The notes: generated from the sequence alone by a model not told the origin. A stretch of 64,000 bases of DNA from Dryococelus australis (GCA_029891345.1 CM057009.1:87591416-87655415), one strand, 5' to 3'. Counted from the stretch's first letter, positions 34,590-47,060 are shown. Numbers and translations: made by a program.

Positions 34590-35052
34590 TACAGGATGAT
34601 TAACTAGGAGTTACCGCCACTTACAGGGCTTATTTATTACATCATTTGGAGCAAAATGTGTCCAATACATGTGGGTCCTATTCACAATATTTACAGAGTA
34701 ATTCGACAATCAGCATACCCGTCCTACGGTTTTCCCTTGCCATCACTTCAAAACAAAATCTCCTACCTTTGTTTGTTTATAAAAGGTTTAAATTAGAATA
34801 GCATGCCTGTCAAACATGGCAAGGAAAAGTACAACTTCAAATAACCACCACATAAATAAATATTTTTAAATATTGAACAAGTACTCAGAGGTAAATATTA
34901 AATAAAGAAAACCATGTAAACACAGTACTTGAGCACTGTATTATTTAAAATTAATAACAGAACAAACAACAAAGACAAGCTAAATGGCATTTATTCACAT
35001 CTCTGTTTATAAATTTGTAAAGAACATTTGAATGTTATGTGTTATATATTAT

Positions 35053-35285
35053 TCATTGTAAAGTGAGCACTTTTGAAACACCTCTCATTTTGAATAATAA
35101 GTCAGTAAATATATTTTATTTTAGTTTTAGATGTTAACTTCTGCGTGCTGTGGAATATACAGACTGTGTTTATTACTGACATTGCAATATTAATGTAAGA
35201 AAGCGTTTAAAGTATTAAATATTGCTGAAAGAAAAAAGTAACCAAGGCCTCAAAAGTGCTCACTTTACCATGAACAGTCTAAAGG
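35053..35285. mobile_element. MITE family M, copy 2
   Basis: The ends TTCATTGTAAAGTGAGCACT then TTTGAAA (left) and CTCAAAAGTGCTCACTTTAC then CATGAACAG (right) form the same terminal inverted repeat as the copy at 29673. Total length is about 230 bp, shorter than copy 1. Confidence 0.75.
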
Positions 35286-35456
35286 TTTGGGGACTTTTTT
35301 AAGTTATTAAATTATGAGCAGAAAGATTATGTATCATATTCAAATAATGATATTATTAAATAAAAGGAGGCCCCAGAACAAAATTTCTTTAAATTGTTAA
35401 AATATATATTACTGTGCTCTACCTAATTATTTTCGTAATTATTTTCTTTCATTAGT

Positions 35457-36862
35457 TGTAATATTCAAATCCAACTTTTGTGGTGCGGCAATACAAAGGA
35501 AGATTTTTGCAAGAGCTGATAAACAATAAATAAATAAATGAAAATAGAGTTAATATCTGCACAAGCGCAAATTCCGTCCACATGGATTTGGATCACAGCC
35601 TGGAACCACCTAGCTAATGGTGTTGCCGCCCGATAGAGCACTCTGCCAATGCCATTACTCCATGGTGACAGAGAGGCAGAATGGGTCAACTCCCCAGAAA
35701 CGAGACGCTCACGAACTTGTCTTAATGATGTTATGAATGGAAATCCGGAACCGAAAAATTCTATGATTATTATATCTTCCAAACGGAGAGGTGAAAATGT
35801 TAATAGAAGATGTGCATCATAGTGCCCAGTTGGTTACTCAACAAAAGAAAATAATCACTAAAATGCTACTTTAAATGTTATGATTTCTATAAGTGACTAC
35901 ATCCTTCTTCTAGGAGACAAAGAAACAAGGTATGAGGGAAATTGCATGTAGCTCTCTGCTTGTGCTGAAGGCGAAATGCACGTCATGAAACTCGTGGTGC
36001 TTGGAGATGAGCCTGCTCACTAGCGCCTGTTGGAGGTGACACAATCTAAACTTTAGTACCAAGTCTCTTGATAGATGGCACGGAAATGAATAAACACCAC
36101 ACTGGGTGCTAAAAATGCTCGCTTAGAGGGTACAAAGTACAGTATTTTTGTTGAGAAACAGTGGATGCAGCTAAAATTTAATGCAGCCTGTAGCTTCTCT
36201 TGCCGAGCTCGGCAGTGGATGAAATAATATGCTAACACGTGACAGAAACTATAGCACCAGCACTGTATGCTTCACCTAGCAGGCATGACGCAGTCACCGG
36301 ACCCTGCGTAATGGCAATGAGCCTGGTCTGCTATCCTTTCCAGGCCTGGCTGTTGGCAGAAACGTAAAATTAAATTGCAAAGCTAAAAAAAAAAAAATTG
36401 GCGAGTGATCAACAAACCTTTAAGTTAAAAATTCCCTTAAACTATTGCAGTTAAGAAAGTTCAATTTCAAATGTATGTGAACTACACCAAAAATTTCAAA
36501 TCACCCGAACAAGAACAAGAAATATCCAACTGGTCACAATAATGATCCCAACTAACTAAATTAACCTCAAAAGTGAAAATAGACCAAAACTATTTAAATT
36601 GGCCACAAAAAAATATGTACTGCGTACAGTTAGCAATCTCTGGCGTAGGTAGGAATCAGAGTTATGTCTGAAATAAACTGAGCTATGTTTGAATGTGTGC
36701 ATATAAGATTGGATTATAGAAACTTTCAGAATCAGTATAACAGCCCTAAAATAGGATTAAATCCCTATTAACCTAAACCATACCCAAAAATACAGACACT
36801 ATTAAGTATGCAAAATATCAAAATATACAAACTTCGGTAAAAACTGAAAAACAATGTGCCCA
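35457..36862. repeat. Direct repeat (putative LTR), left copy
   Basis: Matches 38183-39624 along its length. Shared blocks include GAAGATTTTTGCAAGAGCT, GAGGCAGAATGGGTCAACTC and ACGAGACGCTCACGAACTTG. The two copies differ at many sites, indicating age. Confidence 0.85.
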
Positions 36863-36889
36863 AAAAAAAAAGTTAAATGGCACAGATTT

Positions 36890-36909
36890 CCCCCCCCCCC
36901 CCCCCCCCC
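36890..36909. repeat. Poly(C) tract of 20
   Basis: Twenty consecutive C just after the left direct repeat. Read on the other strand it is a G20 run able to form a G-quadruplex. Confidence 0.95.
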
Positions 36910-38182
36910 TAGATAGGACGCTAGGTTTTTTCTGGAGAAAAACTCAACAGGTTGAAAGTCCACAAAACGACGACACCAAATCAAAGGCAAAAGAAAGACT
37001 TCAAACGTTAATTGAGTTAATGACAACATGGAAACTAAGATTAGACCAGACTTTCTAAAACTATGACTCAAAACCAGAAAGAAGTTTAGCACAATATGCA
37101 AACAATGATTAAAAAAAGAATTTCTTTGTCACACAAATATTAATTACTCAAACAACCTTAGAAAAGAGAGAGAGAGAGAGAGACAGACAGACACACAAGT
37201 TGTGAAACAAATGAGGATGATGATCTACGGCATTAGTTATGGTGCTGATTTGTAATAACGAGCACTATGAGGGTATGGGAATGAAACCCTAGTACGATGA
37301 GCAAAACTGGGACAACTGCCCAGTCTAGCGGCCAGGGATTGGGTCATCCCTGCCACTGAGTCAATCCAGTACACCAGTCAGAGGAATCCCTAGGTCTTTT
37401 GGTGGCTTAGGATTCTTGACTCTGGATGACATAATACTTCAAAACTAAACTTAACGTTAACGCCTTAACCTAAAAACTTAAAGCAAGAAACTTAAAACTG
37501 ACGACTGCTCAAGAACAGTGTACACCTCAGGCTCCAAATCATCATTACTAGCATGTAGAAACTGCAGACTCTAGTTTCTCTGGTGGTGATTACCCTCTTA
37601 TTAGCACTCAAGCAAGCTCTGGGAGACTTATCTCCGTGCTACTGCAAAAAACCTATCAAAGATATGTACACAACAACTATAAAAGATTATGGTAGCACTA
37701 AAAATTTTAATATGACAACTAAAGTCATTTAACAAAATAGTTACCCGAAATTACACATTCCTAAAAAAAAATTTCTCTTAAAATGAGTAAAGTGATCTCC
37801 CATTGCGACACATAGTTTCACACAGCTTGAAAGGGAAAGTCATGGAGTGGTTGTCCAGAATTGAGTGCCTTAACACCTGGCGCTCCCTAGGGCTGGTCAT
37901 GTAGTCGCTTACCTTCAGAGTACCAGGGTGTTATAAACACACATTACCAAATTTAGTGCTTTAGATAATCTGCCACAGACTGAAGGAGCTTGACCATACT
38001 CAAAAAATTTTACTTATAAACTAAGACTTATAAATTAGGGCACAAAGAAAACAAAACTAATTGTCGCCTGGAAGTCGCAAACTCCCCACAAAAATAATAA
38101 TTATGCAACACAAAATTTGCAAATATTTACACTAATTTTAATACCAGTGAGTGTACCAGAACTAACAAAATTACACATTAAT
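36910..38182. other. Non-coding interior between the direct repeats
   Basis: No recognisable protein in six frames. It includes a (GA)n/(GACA)n simple repeat at about 37165-37193 and a GC-richer patch at about 37250-37440. If the flanks are LTRs, this is the interior of a non-autonomous element. Confidence 0.6.
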
Positions 38183-39624
38183 TGTAATATTCAAATGTTT
38201 TATGGTGCGACAATACAAAGGAAGATTTTTGCAAGAGCTTATAAACAATTAAAAAAAAATTGTGAAAATAACAAAATGAGTTCATATCTTCACAAACGTA
38301 ACTCCCATCTACATGGATCTGGATCACAGCCTGAAACCACTAAGCTGATGGTATTGCTGTCCGATACAGGACTCTGCCAATGCCGTTACTCCACATTGAC
38401 GAAGAGGCAGAATGGGTCAACTCCCCAGGAACGAGACGCTCACGAACTTGTCTTGATGATGTTATGAATGGAAAGCCAGAACCGTAAAAATTCTATGAAT
38501 ATTAGACACTCCAAACGGAGGGGTGAAAACCTTAACAGAAGAGATGCATCATAGTACCCAGTTTGTCACTCAACAAAACAAAATAAATAAATCACTAGAA
38601 TGCTACACTAAATAAACATGCTAACTAACTACATTGTAGTTAGTTTTAGTTATGATTTCAATGAGTGCGTACATTCTTCTTCTAGGAGATTAAGAAACAA
38701 GGCATGAAGGAAGTCGTGCATAGCTCTCTTCTCATCCTGGAGGCGAAATGCACATCGTAAAATGTGTGGTGCTCGGAGATGAGCCTGCTCGTCAGCGTCT
38801 GGTGGAGGTGACCCAAACTAAATTTTAGTACCATGCCTCCTGATAGAAGGCACAGAGATGAATAAATGCCATTCTGGGTGCTAGAAATGTTCACTCAGAG
38901 GGTTCAGTGTATATACGTTTTATCGAGAAACAACGGATGCAGCTAATATTTACTGCGGCTTCTCTTGCTGAGCTAGCCGGTGGAAGAAATAATACGCTAA
39001 AACGTGACAGAAACTGTAGCACCAGCACTGTGCGCTTCACCTAGCAGGTGTGATGGAGTCCCCGGACCATGCACAATGGCAATGAACCCAACCTGCTGGC
39101 CGTCGAGGCCTGGATGTTGGCCGAGATGTAAAATTAAATTGCAAGGCTTAAACAAAAAAAAATTAGGCGAGTGTTCAGCGAACCATTAAGTTAAAATCCC
39201 TAAAGCTGATTGCAATTAAGACAGTTCAATTTCAAATAAATATGAACTACACTTACAAATTACCTGAACAAGAACAAGAAATACCCAGCTGATCACCAAT
39301 AATGATCCCAACTAACTATATTCACCTCAAAAGTGAAAATATACCAAAACAATTTAAATCTGTCACAAAAAATCTATGCACTCTGTGCAATTAGCAATCT
39401 CTTGCCTAGGTAGGAATCAAAGTTATATCTGAACTAAACTGAGCTAAGTTCGATTCTGTTCATACTAGACTGGAATACAGAAACTTTCAAAAATCACTTT
39501 AACAGCCTTAAAATAGGAATAAAACACTATTGCCCTAAACCATACCCAAAAACACAGACACTATTAATTATGCAAAATATCAAAATATACCAACTTTGGT
39601 GAAAACTGGAAAACAATGTGCACA
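38183..39624. repeat. Direct repeat (putative LTR), right copy
   Basis: Partner of 35457-36862, beginning TGTAATATTCAAATG and ending ...AATGTGCACA. The transposase text of the surrounding mariner-like element starts right after it. Confidence 0.85.
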
Positions 39625-39639
39625 AAAAATTTTTTTACG

Positions 39640-40140
39640 GGACAACACCATTTCAGCATCAATGTATTTTGTGGTGTACTACACAATCAGCTGATTGGGT
39701 CATTCCTTTTTCCTGAGATGCTTTACTGGTGTGGTGTATCTGCAATTTTTGCAAGAAGAACTGTTGCTGTTGCATGAGAATATTCAGTTAGCAGTAAGAT
39801 GATGTATGATCTTCCAGCATGATGATGCATCTCTGCACTTCACCATACTGTGGTTGATCACTTAAATGTGCATTTCTATGAGAAATGGATAAGATGGGTG
39901 TTTTCACCTCCAGACTCCTCCATCGCCAGATCTATTACCACTAGATTATTGTGTATGGGGATGGATGAAGGATATTGTTTACCAAAGGACTACACAAACA
40001 TATGAACTACTTATGTGTATTATACATGCCACTACAGAAATTGACAGTTGTGTGCAGATACGTAGAGCAACAAATGCGGTTCATACGTGTGTGGCCAGGT
40101 GTATGGAAGTAGACAAACATTTTTGAACATCTTTTGTAAG
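39640..40140 (+). pseudogene. IS630/mariner-like transposase, C-terminal part
   Basis: The plus strand, with frame changes, reads NQLIGSFLFPEMLYW (39689-39730), then FQHDDASLHFT (39808-39840), where many relatives read QQDGAPPHF with a catalytic Asp, then SPDLLPLDYCVWGWMKDIVY (39921-39981), the conserved PPRSPDLTPLDFFLWG block with the last acidic residue, then RRATNAVHTCV near 40060-40095. The first Asp and the N-terminal DNA-binding domain were displaced or lost to the nested insertion. Relatives are common in arthropod genomes. Confidence 0.82.
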
Positions 40141-40370
40141 CTTGTTAGATGAAATTGTGATGTTCATCTCTAAACAATATGTTCTGATGATAATACATCA
40201 TTGTATTTACTTCTGAAAGTGTTATTATTTTATTTGTAATTTTTCAAATGTTTCTAATTACTCTGTAAATATTGGGAATAGAACCCACATTTATATGACA
40301 TATTTGTCTCCAAATGATATAAGGAATTATTCCCTGCGAGTGGTGGTAACTCCTCATGAATCATCTTGTA

Positions 40371-43300
40371 ATTCAGTAGCGAAATTTTATTGAAACACAG
40401 GGGCAGGTAACAACAAATTTTTATTGCCAGAATATAAAATGTTATGTATTCTGTTCCCATGCTGCATACTGCACAAATTAAAGAGTGCATGATTCCCCAG
40501 AGTTTTTCCATTGGGGTTATGAACTTTATCAACGTGCCATTTTATCCCTTAGCTCTATCTTACTTCTGCTTCAACAATATAATACAGCTCAGATTTGCAG
40601 GACCGCTAAATATTGTAGAATTATTTATTAGTATGAACATGTAACCAGAAAGTGGCCATTCTGCTGTTCAAATGCATATGCACCATTTGAAATTTGTATG
40701 TATAATTTCCACATTACAAACACAAAACATACCACATACGTTCCATAAGTTTTCATGCAATAAAGACTAAAATAAATATATCATGTCAGGCAATAGTAAT
40801 AATAATAATGGTTATATACAAATAAACACTGCAGGTATTAATTTTTTCCAAAGCTATTGTAAATAAACACTTCACGGAGTCTATTTCATTTGTATACAAA
40901 TAAACACTGCAGGTATTAATTTTTTCCAAAGCTATTGTAAATAAACACTTCACAGTGTCTATTTCATTTGTTTATAGCCTCACATGAGATGACAAAAAAA
41001 CAAACATGACACATCCGATACCATCGCAGGACATTTAGAAAATACATTTAGGAATATGTTCTGTGAGTTAAGGATTAGCCATGGTTTTCTAATCACCCAA
41101 GATGGTAGCACGTATATAATGCCAAAATGAATATTCTGGAATACCAACCTAAGTTTCTTTTTCATGCTGAGTTTGAATATGTTTTCAGATTTTTCCATCG
41201 TGCAGGATTTGTATATGGCCGAAGTTTAAAATTTTGTATAATTAGTACTTACATAACACTTAATGATAAATATACACCTCATTGGGAGTTGCCTAAAAAT
41301 GTGTTCATGATATTCGGCCATATTTTGCCTTTAGGATGTCTCTTGATGGTCAATAGTAGTCCACTATCATACTGGGACTCCATTTGCCTTGGTACCTATT
41401 TTCCATTGCATAATTCTGCTGAAGAAAATGCTCTTTATAGACATGTTGCATCTCATAGTGTGGTATAATTTCAGATCACTATTTCATAATAATTTTCTTC
41501 TTTTTGGGTATCAAGAAAATCACAACAAATATTTTTGAATGATACCCATGCTGCTTTTTCTAGTGATTTTTAACAGTTTATCAAAATTTTCAAATGACCT
41601 TATTTGTGGCCCTACAAAAATACCTTGCATCACTAACTGTGGGAACTTTATCTTTCAAATACGAAAATGCAGCAAAAGTTTTATCATTTGCTTTTACAAA
41701 ATTTTTCACAAGTCCCAGTTATGCAGTGGAGGTAAATATGCTTTTTCAGATTTCACCAATGGGGTACACAACACATTTTTATGACCTGGAATATGAGATC
41801 ACATTTAAGCCATTGTTTTTTAATGTAATGATACCTCTTATCCCAGCTGTCCAATTCACAATAGAAACAGCAGAATTTAATGTACCTGAGTTGTAAACCC
41901 AGTAATATAAATAAACTTCAAATCTCCACAGATATTTTAGTTATAGTTTGTATATTGGATTTTGCCTAACAGTATTTTCATGTGCCTTGTTCATGTTAGA
42001 GGCATGCATCAGAGGTATTGATGCAAATTCATTGCCATTATGCAGAAGTGCAGCCTTCAAACCAACTTCTAATGAGTCTGTGAACAATCTCCACTCATCT
42101 GGCTAGTGATGATGTCCAAGAGCCTCCATTACTGAGAAAAACAGTATTACAAAAAAACTAAATCCATCTCACATTTTTACTATGTTGAAAATTCTCTAAA
42201 ATGAAACATAAAAATAGGAACAATATAAACCACAAAACATCTGTTTTCTACAACTTCAATACTGGTCTGCTAATTATAGGAATGCATTCTAATTACACAA
42301 CATATCTGAACATTAATAAGCCTCCACAGTATAGCCAACCATTCATGAATAAAATCCCCACATAGGCAAGCAAAATTTCCCATGTTTGATGAGAAATTCC
42401 TACTATTTATAACTTTAAAAAATTTTAACAAATAAACTCTAATATCTATGTAAAAAACAAACAACAAAATCTTACTCATGGTAAATTTAGACGGTTGTGG
42501 TGACCTAGCCAACAGTACCCAGTTTCACAGAACAAAAACAGTGACATTTGTGTGTGTTTTTCTAATCCTATATATTTGTTGCATTGCTGGCAAAAGTTGT
42601 GTAAATTTTTTTAAACTGTTTCATCCCTGCAAAATATTTTAGCTCTGCTGCTGCAATGGATCAATTTGGTCCATATGGCCAATATATGAACTAAAATTTT
42701 TGAGTGTTTATTTCTTGATAGTTCATATAGCAAACACAGTTTTTAAGTCTTGCTTTACATGGCTCACTTTGGCAAATTGACCAGTCATAGAGTTCATGAA
42801 TGTCATTACTGCAAATTGAAATCTCACTACACTTGCCATTCTCTCAGAAAATGAGTGTCCAGTAATTGGCACAGTGAAATTTCATTTGGCTAGCATTTTT
42901 AAAAGTTTAACTAACTGTCATAGGAAACAATATGGCCATAATTTCGCAGTGATGAAATATATTTTTTTATATTTTTGTAAAAAAATTAAGAATAATGTAA
43001 AATTTTTAAAATGTTAATACATTAATAACACAGCATGAATATGCTAAACCCAATTAATAGAAGTCATAAATGTTTACAAATTGACATAAATAAAAATTTA
43101 TTTGATTGTGTTTGAATTTTTTTTTTTCAAAGTTGTGCATGCATACAATGTTAAAAGGTACGTGCTGACTGTTGAACAATCCAAACCGCTCTGATGCAAA
43201 TGTTATAGTCAATTTTCAAATTATATTATTACTCAAACCATTATGTGCATCTCTATGTCATGTGACCTTCATGCCATAGCAATTATGGTTACTAAGGTCA

Positions 43301-44530
43301 ACAATGAAGTTATATCATAAACCAAAGCTATTTTCCAAAGTTTGAGGAGTATGGTTTTGTCTTGTGCGCTTTTTTATTTTAGGAATGATTGATGGATTCA
43401 GTTTTTTCCAGTTAATGTGCTATAATTAAAGACTTACCATAAAAGGTCAATCAAAAATTCAGTATTAAATTACGTTCAGTGAGTGCTGCATTTGTAGTGT
43501 ATACCACAATAGAAAAATGTAAGTGGGAACGTGAGGTAGGAGAGTAGTTATGGATGATATAATGAATTCTACGAAAGTGTAAGACAAAATATTTTGTGGA
43601 CACAATGTCTGTAGCTAAAATAATTTCAAAGACAAGTTTTGTAGACAGAGAATTGATAGCTAAGAAAGTTGCATTTCCCCAACTTGTATAAATTTGTTTT
43701 ACCAAACAGTTATTAAAAAAAATAAACTAATTACCATATTAATGTTGATGACTGTGGCTAAAGCATCAGACTAGGAAACATGTGCATGTTTTCCTGATAT
43801 GTTTTCTATCAACAATTATTATACCAACGTTGTATCTAAAAAGTAGTAAGCCTATGATTTAAATATTAATTTTAAATATGCTGTGACCTAATGAAAACAC
43901 CACATTTTGAATGACCTCCAAAATGTGCTGCTTGCACCTGCTCCCATTGTGATTTCAAGGCTCACATGCCAACTCAATTGTTGCCGTGTTTATGTTAGCA
44001 ATGAACTGTATTGCAGAGAGTTGTTTCACTGTAATAGGTACATGAACTAACAGTTTAGGTCACTAAGAAATACCAAATGATGTCTTGTGTTTCACTGCAA
44101 AGAACGTTATTATAAACAGTATAAACCCAAAACTTAAAATCTATTACAGTATAATTATTATTAAAAAATCTTATAAAAGCTCATTTCAAAGCTAAATGTA
44201 TGTACATAGAAACTAAGTTGCAAATAACCTCAAATAAAATTAAATTGGCACGGAAAACAATAAACAAGAATCAGGTAAACAAATAGTAAGTGTAAACATG
44301 GCAAATTAATTTAATATGTATTATATTTCTGTAGCTGACAAATTAATTAAGGCGTTAGATGTACAAGATCCTTTATTTTTTGTCCAAACAAGCTACCCAG
44401 CTACTTTTTCAGACATTGTTATAAAACAGTTAAGTAACACCACTGGAAATTCAGTCTGGTATAAAACACTGAAATCAAAACATTCTCAGGGATATGATTA
44501 AATAAGTGATTAATTAATTATGAAGTGTGG
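40371..44530. other. AT-rich sequence without recognisable gene
   Basis: Several frames of 80-115 codons occur (41127-41468, 41539-41784, 41594-41896) but none resembles a known family, and overlapping alternative frames suggest chance. One recent tandem duplication lies at 40815-40970. Confidence 0.5.
40815..40970. repeat. 78-bp tandem duplication
   Basis: The unit TATACAAATAAACACTGCAG... is repeated twice in tandem with only about two differences (CACGGAGT versus CACAGTGT), so the duplication is recent compared with the surrounding relics. Confidence 0.93.
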
Positions 44531-44802
44531 TGATTTAATTATTGCCCCTTTAACTCTTTAACTGCAACGTTTGACTATTCGCGAATGCAGAAAATTATCG
44601 CTTACTTGTGGCATGCGACTTTAGTCAAATTAGGTGGTTTCCTAAGTTGTGATGTGTGTTCGGCATGGAATTGTTTTTTAACAAGTGCTGCTATCTATAA
44701 AATTGATACTTCGATGTTCTGCAACTATCTTCGGCTACAAAATCATGGTATATACATAGTGTGTTTTTGTTATCTTTGGTGTTATTCTTGTCAACAATAA
44801 CA

Positions 44803-46688
44803 ATGGCATCGGGTAGTAGGAAAGGATTGTTTGCAAAAAGAATGTTACAATAATTTGTTTGCTGATTCAGATTTAGAAGTAAGTGAATCGGAAAACAAAG
44901 TAGGTTTTCGTAATATGGAAGATTAGGAAACTTGTAATGCAGTGTCAGAAAATTCGAGTGATAGTGACAGTGACACAGTGAGTGACGATCCTGCATAACA
45001 GTTTTTGAAAGGTAAGAAAACGGAAACTGTGTGTGTAAATAGTAATGACTGGTTGAACACGGACAGTGAAAATATAAATATTTTACTTGACTGGTGTAAC
45101 AAATCTCCATTACATTCGTCACTAAAGAACACAATCTCAAATTACATAGCAGTAGACTGTTTTTACAAATTTTTGCCCAGGTCTATTTTTGCTACAGTTG
45201 CAGACCAAACAAATGTATATGCATCCCAGTTTTATGAAAATATGACAACAGAGAAATTATCACCTTGTTTAAGGTACCATCAGTGGAATGAGTGTACTCC
45301 TGAGGACATACAAGCAATGACAGCTATAGAAATTGGTATGGGTTTTTGTCGCAAAACATCAATTGAACAGTACTTTTGTGAATCATCCTGCATAAATGCT
45401 ACCCAAAATTAAATATCATATAAAATAAACATCATGTCTCGTGACAGATACCAGCTTCTCAGGTCATTTCTGTACTTCGCTGACTTGAACAAAAAGCAAC
45501 TTCCAAAAACGCATCAGGATTATGACCCTCTCTTCAAAATTAGTCCCAGTTATAAACTTGGTGAAACACACTTACTTGCATGAATTTGAACCAGGGTAAA
45601 GCTTATCTATTGATTAAATCATGCTTCGCTTCAAAGGACATTTATGGTTCAAACAATACATGCTGTTAAAACCTTCTACAAAGTTGGGTGTGAAGCTATG
45701 GTCACTGTGTGACAGTGAAGCAGGTTTCTTGTTGAGGTTCGATGTTTATGTTGGAAAAGGCGGGTTACAAGTAAATATTGATCGCACCCTGGGGTTAGGT
45801 GAGCGAGTTGTTCAAAAACTTCTTTTGGGGTTTGAATTTACACAGCGAATTCTCTATTGTGACAATATCATTTCCAGTCCATCACTGTTCCAGTTCCTCA
45901 GAGAAATTTACATAGGAGCTTGCCGGACAGTTAGAACACACAGGCATGGCATGCCAACTGAGTGTAAACAAGTAGCTTGCAAAATGAAGAAAGGTGACAA
46001 GCTGAAATGTTGGCTGAAAAAAGCAGAGGGAATGATTGTGTGCTCTTGGCAAGATACTGGACGAGTTGTTCTGTTGTCAACTATGCATGGTAATGAGTTG
46101 ACTGAATTGAGAACAAGAGCTGAACAAACTGAAAATGGGTACAGAATTGTTTCTAAACCAAAAATATTGTTGGAGTACAACAGGAACATGAATGGTGTAG
46201 ATTGTTTTGACCAACTGTCATCATCATACTGTTATCATAAAAACAGGAATTGGTATAATGTATTGTGTCATTTCATGGCTGAAGCAGCACTCGTGAATGA
46301 GAAAATTGCCTTCAATAGGTAGCAAGATACTAAAATGTCTGTAATACAATACAGGAACTGCATCATTGAGGGACTTCTGGAAGAATATTCTCGACCACTA
46401 CCAAAAAAGAAAGGCCATCTTTGTGCTGCTGTTGTCCCACTTACCAGACTGAATGAACGCCATTTTATTGGACTAGGAAGTTACAAAAATCACAAGCCAA
46501 ATTGCATCTTTTGCTCCATAATGTCTTACCAATGCAAACAAAAAGGAAGAGGAAACTGTAAACGGAAGCAAACCGTCTACACGTGCAAGAATTGCCCCGA
46601 TCATTCTCCACTCTGTCCTGTGCCTCGCTTTGAGGAGTACCTCAGTAAAAAAAACTACAGGAAAGTCTGCACATGTAATAAACTGTAA
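44803..46688 (+). pseudogene. piggyBac-like transposase (PGBD family), inactivated
   Basis: Likely start MASGSRKGLFAKRM at 44803, then an acidic N-terminus (SENSSDSDSDTVSDD). The DDE_Tnp_1_7 domain begins in the frame at 45005-45412 and continues with MSRDRYQLLRSFLYFAD near 45435-45485. The first catalytic Asp is in LSID at 45612-45614, directly followed by a TAA where relatives have Glu. KPSTKLGVKLWSLCDS and ILYCDNIISS (second Asp) follow in 45621-46322, then NMNGVDCFDQLSSSYCY (third Asp). After a TAG at 46320-46322 the same frame runs 46335-46688 and ends in a Cys-rich zinc-binding tail (CIFCSIMSYQCK, then TCKNCPDHSPLC). At least five stops or frame changes. Length, if restored, matches the family. 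Confidence 0.92.
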
Positions 46689-47060
46689 ATACTTTTATAT
46701 TCGTTCTGTGTTTCAAATAACTTGCTTGCAAATTTATCCTCAACTCTGACCTGTGCCTGGCTTTGAGGAGTACCATACCAATAAATCTACATAAAAGTCT
46801 GCACATATAATAACCTGTAAATACATGTATGCAAATGTAATAACCTGTGAATAATGTGTAAATATTTTCTTTAGTTTTTGAAATAAGATAGTAGTAATAA
46901 TATTAATAATAATAATAATTTACAAGCAAATTATACTCCACTCTGTCCTGTGCCTTGTTTTGAGTCATTCAACACCAAAAAAAATACAAGAAAGTCTGCA
47001 CATCTAATAACCTGTAAATACAAGTCTGCACATGTAATAACCTGTATATACTTTTCAAAT
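46609..47060 (+). repeat. Degenerate tandem copies of the piggyBac 3' end
   Basis: The segment CTCTGTCCTGTGCCTCGCTT...GAAAGTCTGCACATGTAATA at 46609-46700 recurs at about 46745-46830 and 46938-47050 with mutations. Shorter sub-repeats of AAGTCTGCACATNTAATAAC lie within them. A poly-AAT stretch sits between copies. Confidence 0.8.

Larger units (their letters stand above)
35457..39624. mobile_element. LTR-like element with non-coding interior (LARD-type candidate)
   Basis: Two direct repeats of about 1.4 kb surround about 1.3 kb (36863-38182) with no gag or pol text in any frame. Both repeats start TGTAATATTCAAAT and end AACAATGTGC(C/A)CA, consistent with TG...CA LTR ends. No primer-binding site, polypurine tract or target-site duplication is convincing, so a segmental tandem duplication remains possible. 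It lies inside the mariner-like transposon. Confidence 0.6.
34592..40368 (+). mobile_element. IS630/mariner-like transposon 1 with nested insertions
   Basis: Bounded by TA at 34590-34591 and 40369-40370. Terminal inverted repeats of about 115 bp (34592-34710 and 40255-40368) match closely. Both read inward as CAGGATGATT/CAAGATGATT, then AGGAGTTACC, ATCATTTGGAG, GTGGGT and AATATTTACAGAGTAAT. A transposase C-terminal region sits next to the right end. A MITE (35053-35285) and a pair of 1.4-kb direct repeats (35457-39624) are nested inside. Without them the element would be about 1.4 kb, a usual size for the superfamily. The N-terminal half of the transposase was not recognised. Confidence 0.82.

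Noticed and set aside
36802..37101. 99-codon minus-strand frame with a Gly run
   Set aside because: The Gly run is the translated poly(C) tract; no family features.
41127..41896. Three frames of 80-113 codons close together
   Set aside because: No recognised domain, overlapping in different frames, composition typical of AT-rich non-coding DNA. Kept only as a note in the gap entry.
44691..45140. 149-codon minus-strand frame
   Set aside because: It overlaps the piggyBac N-terminus antisense and has no domain; the sense strand explains the region.
45908..46189. 93-codon minus-strand frame
   Set aside because: Antisense shadow of the piggyBac transposase.
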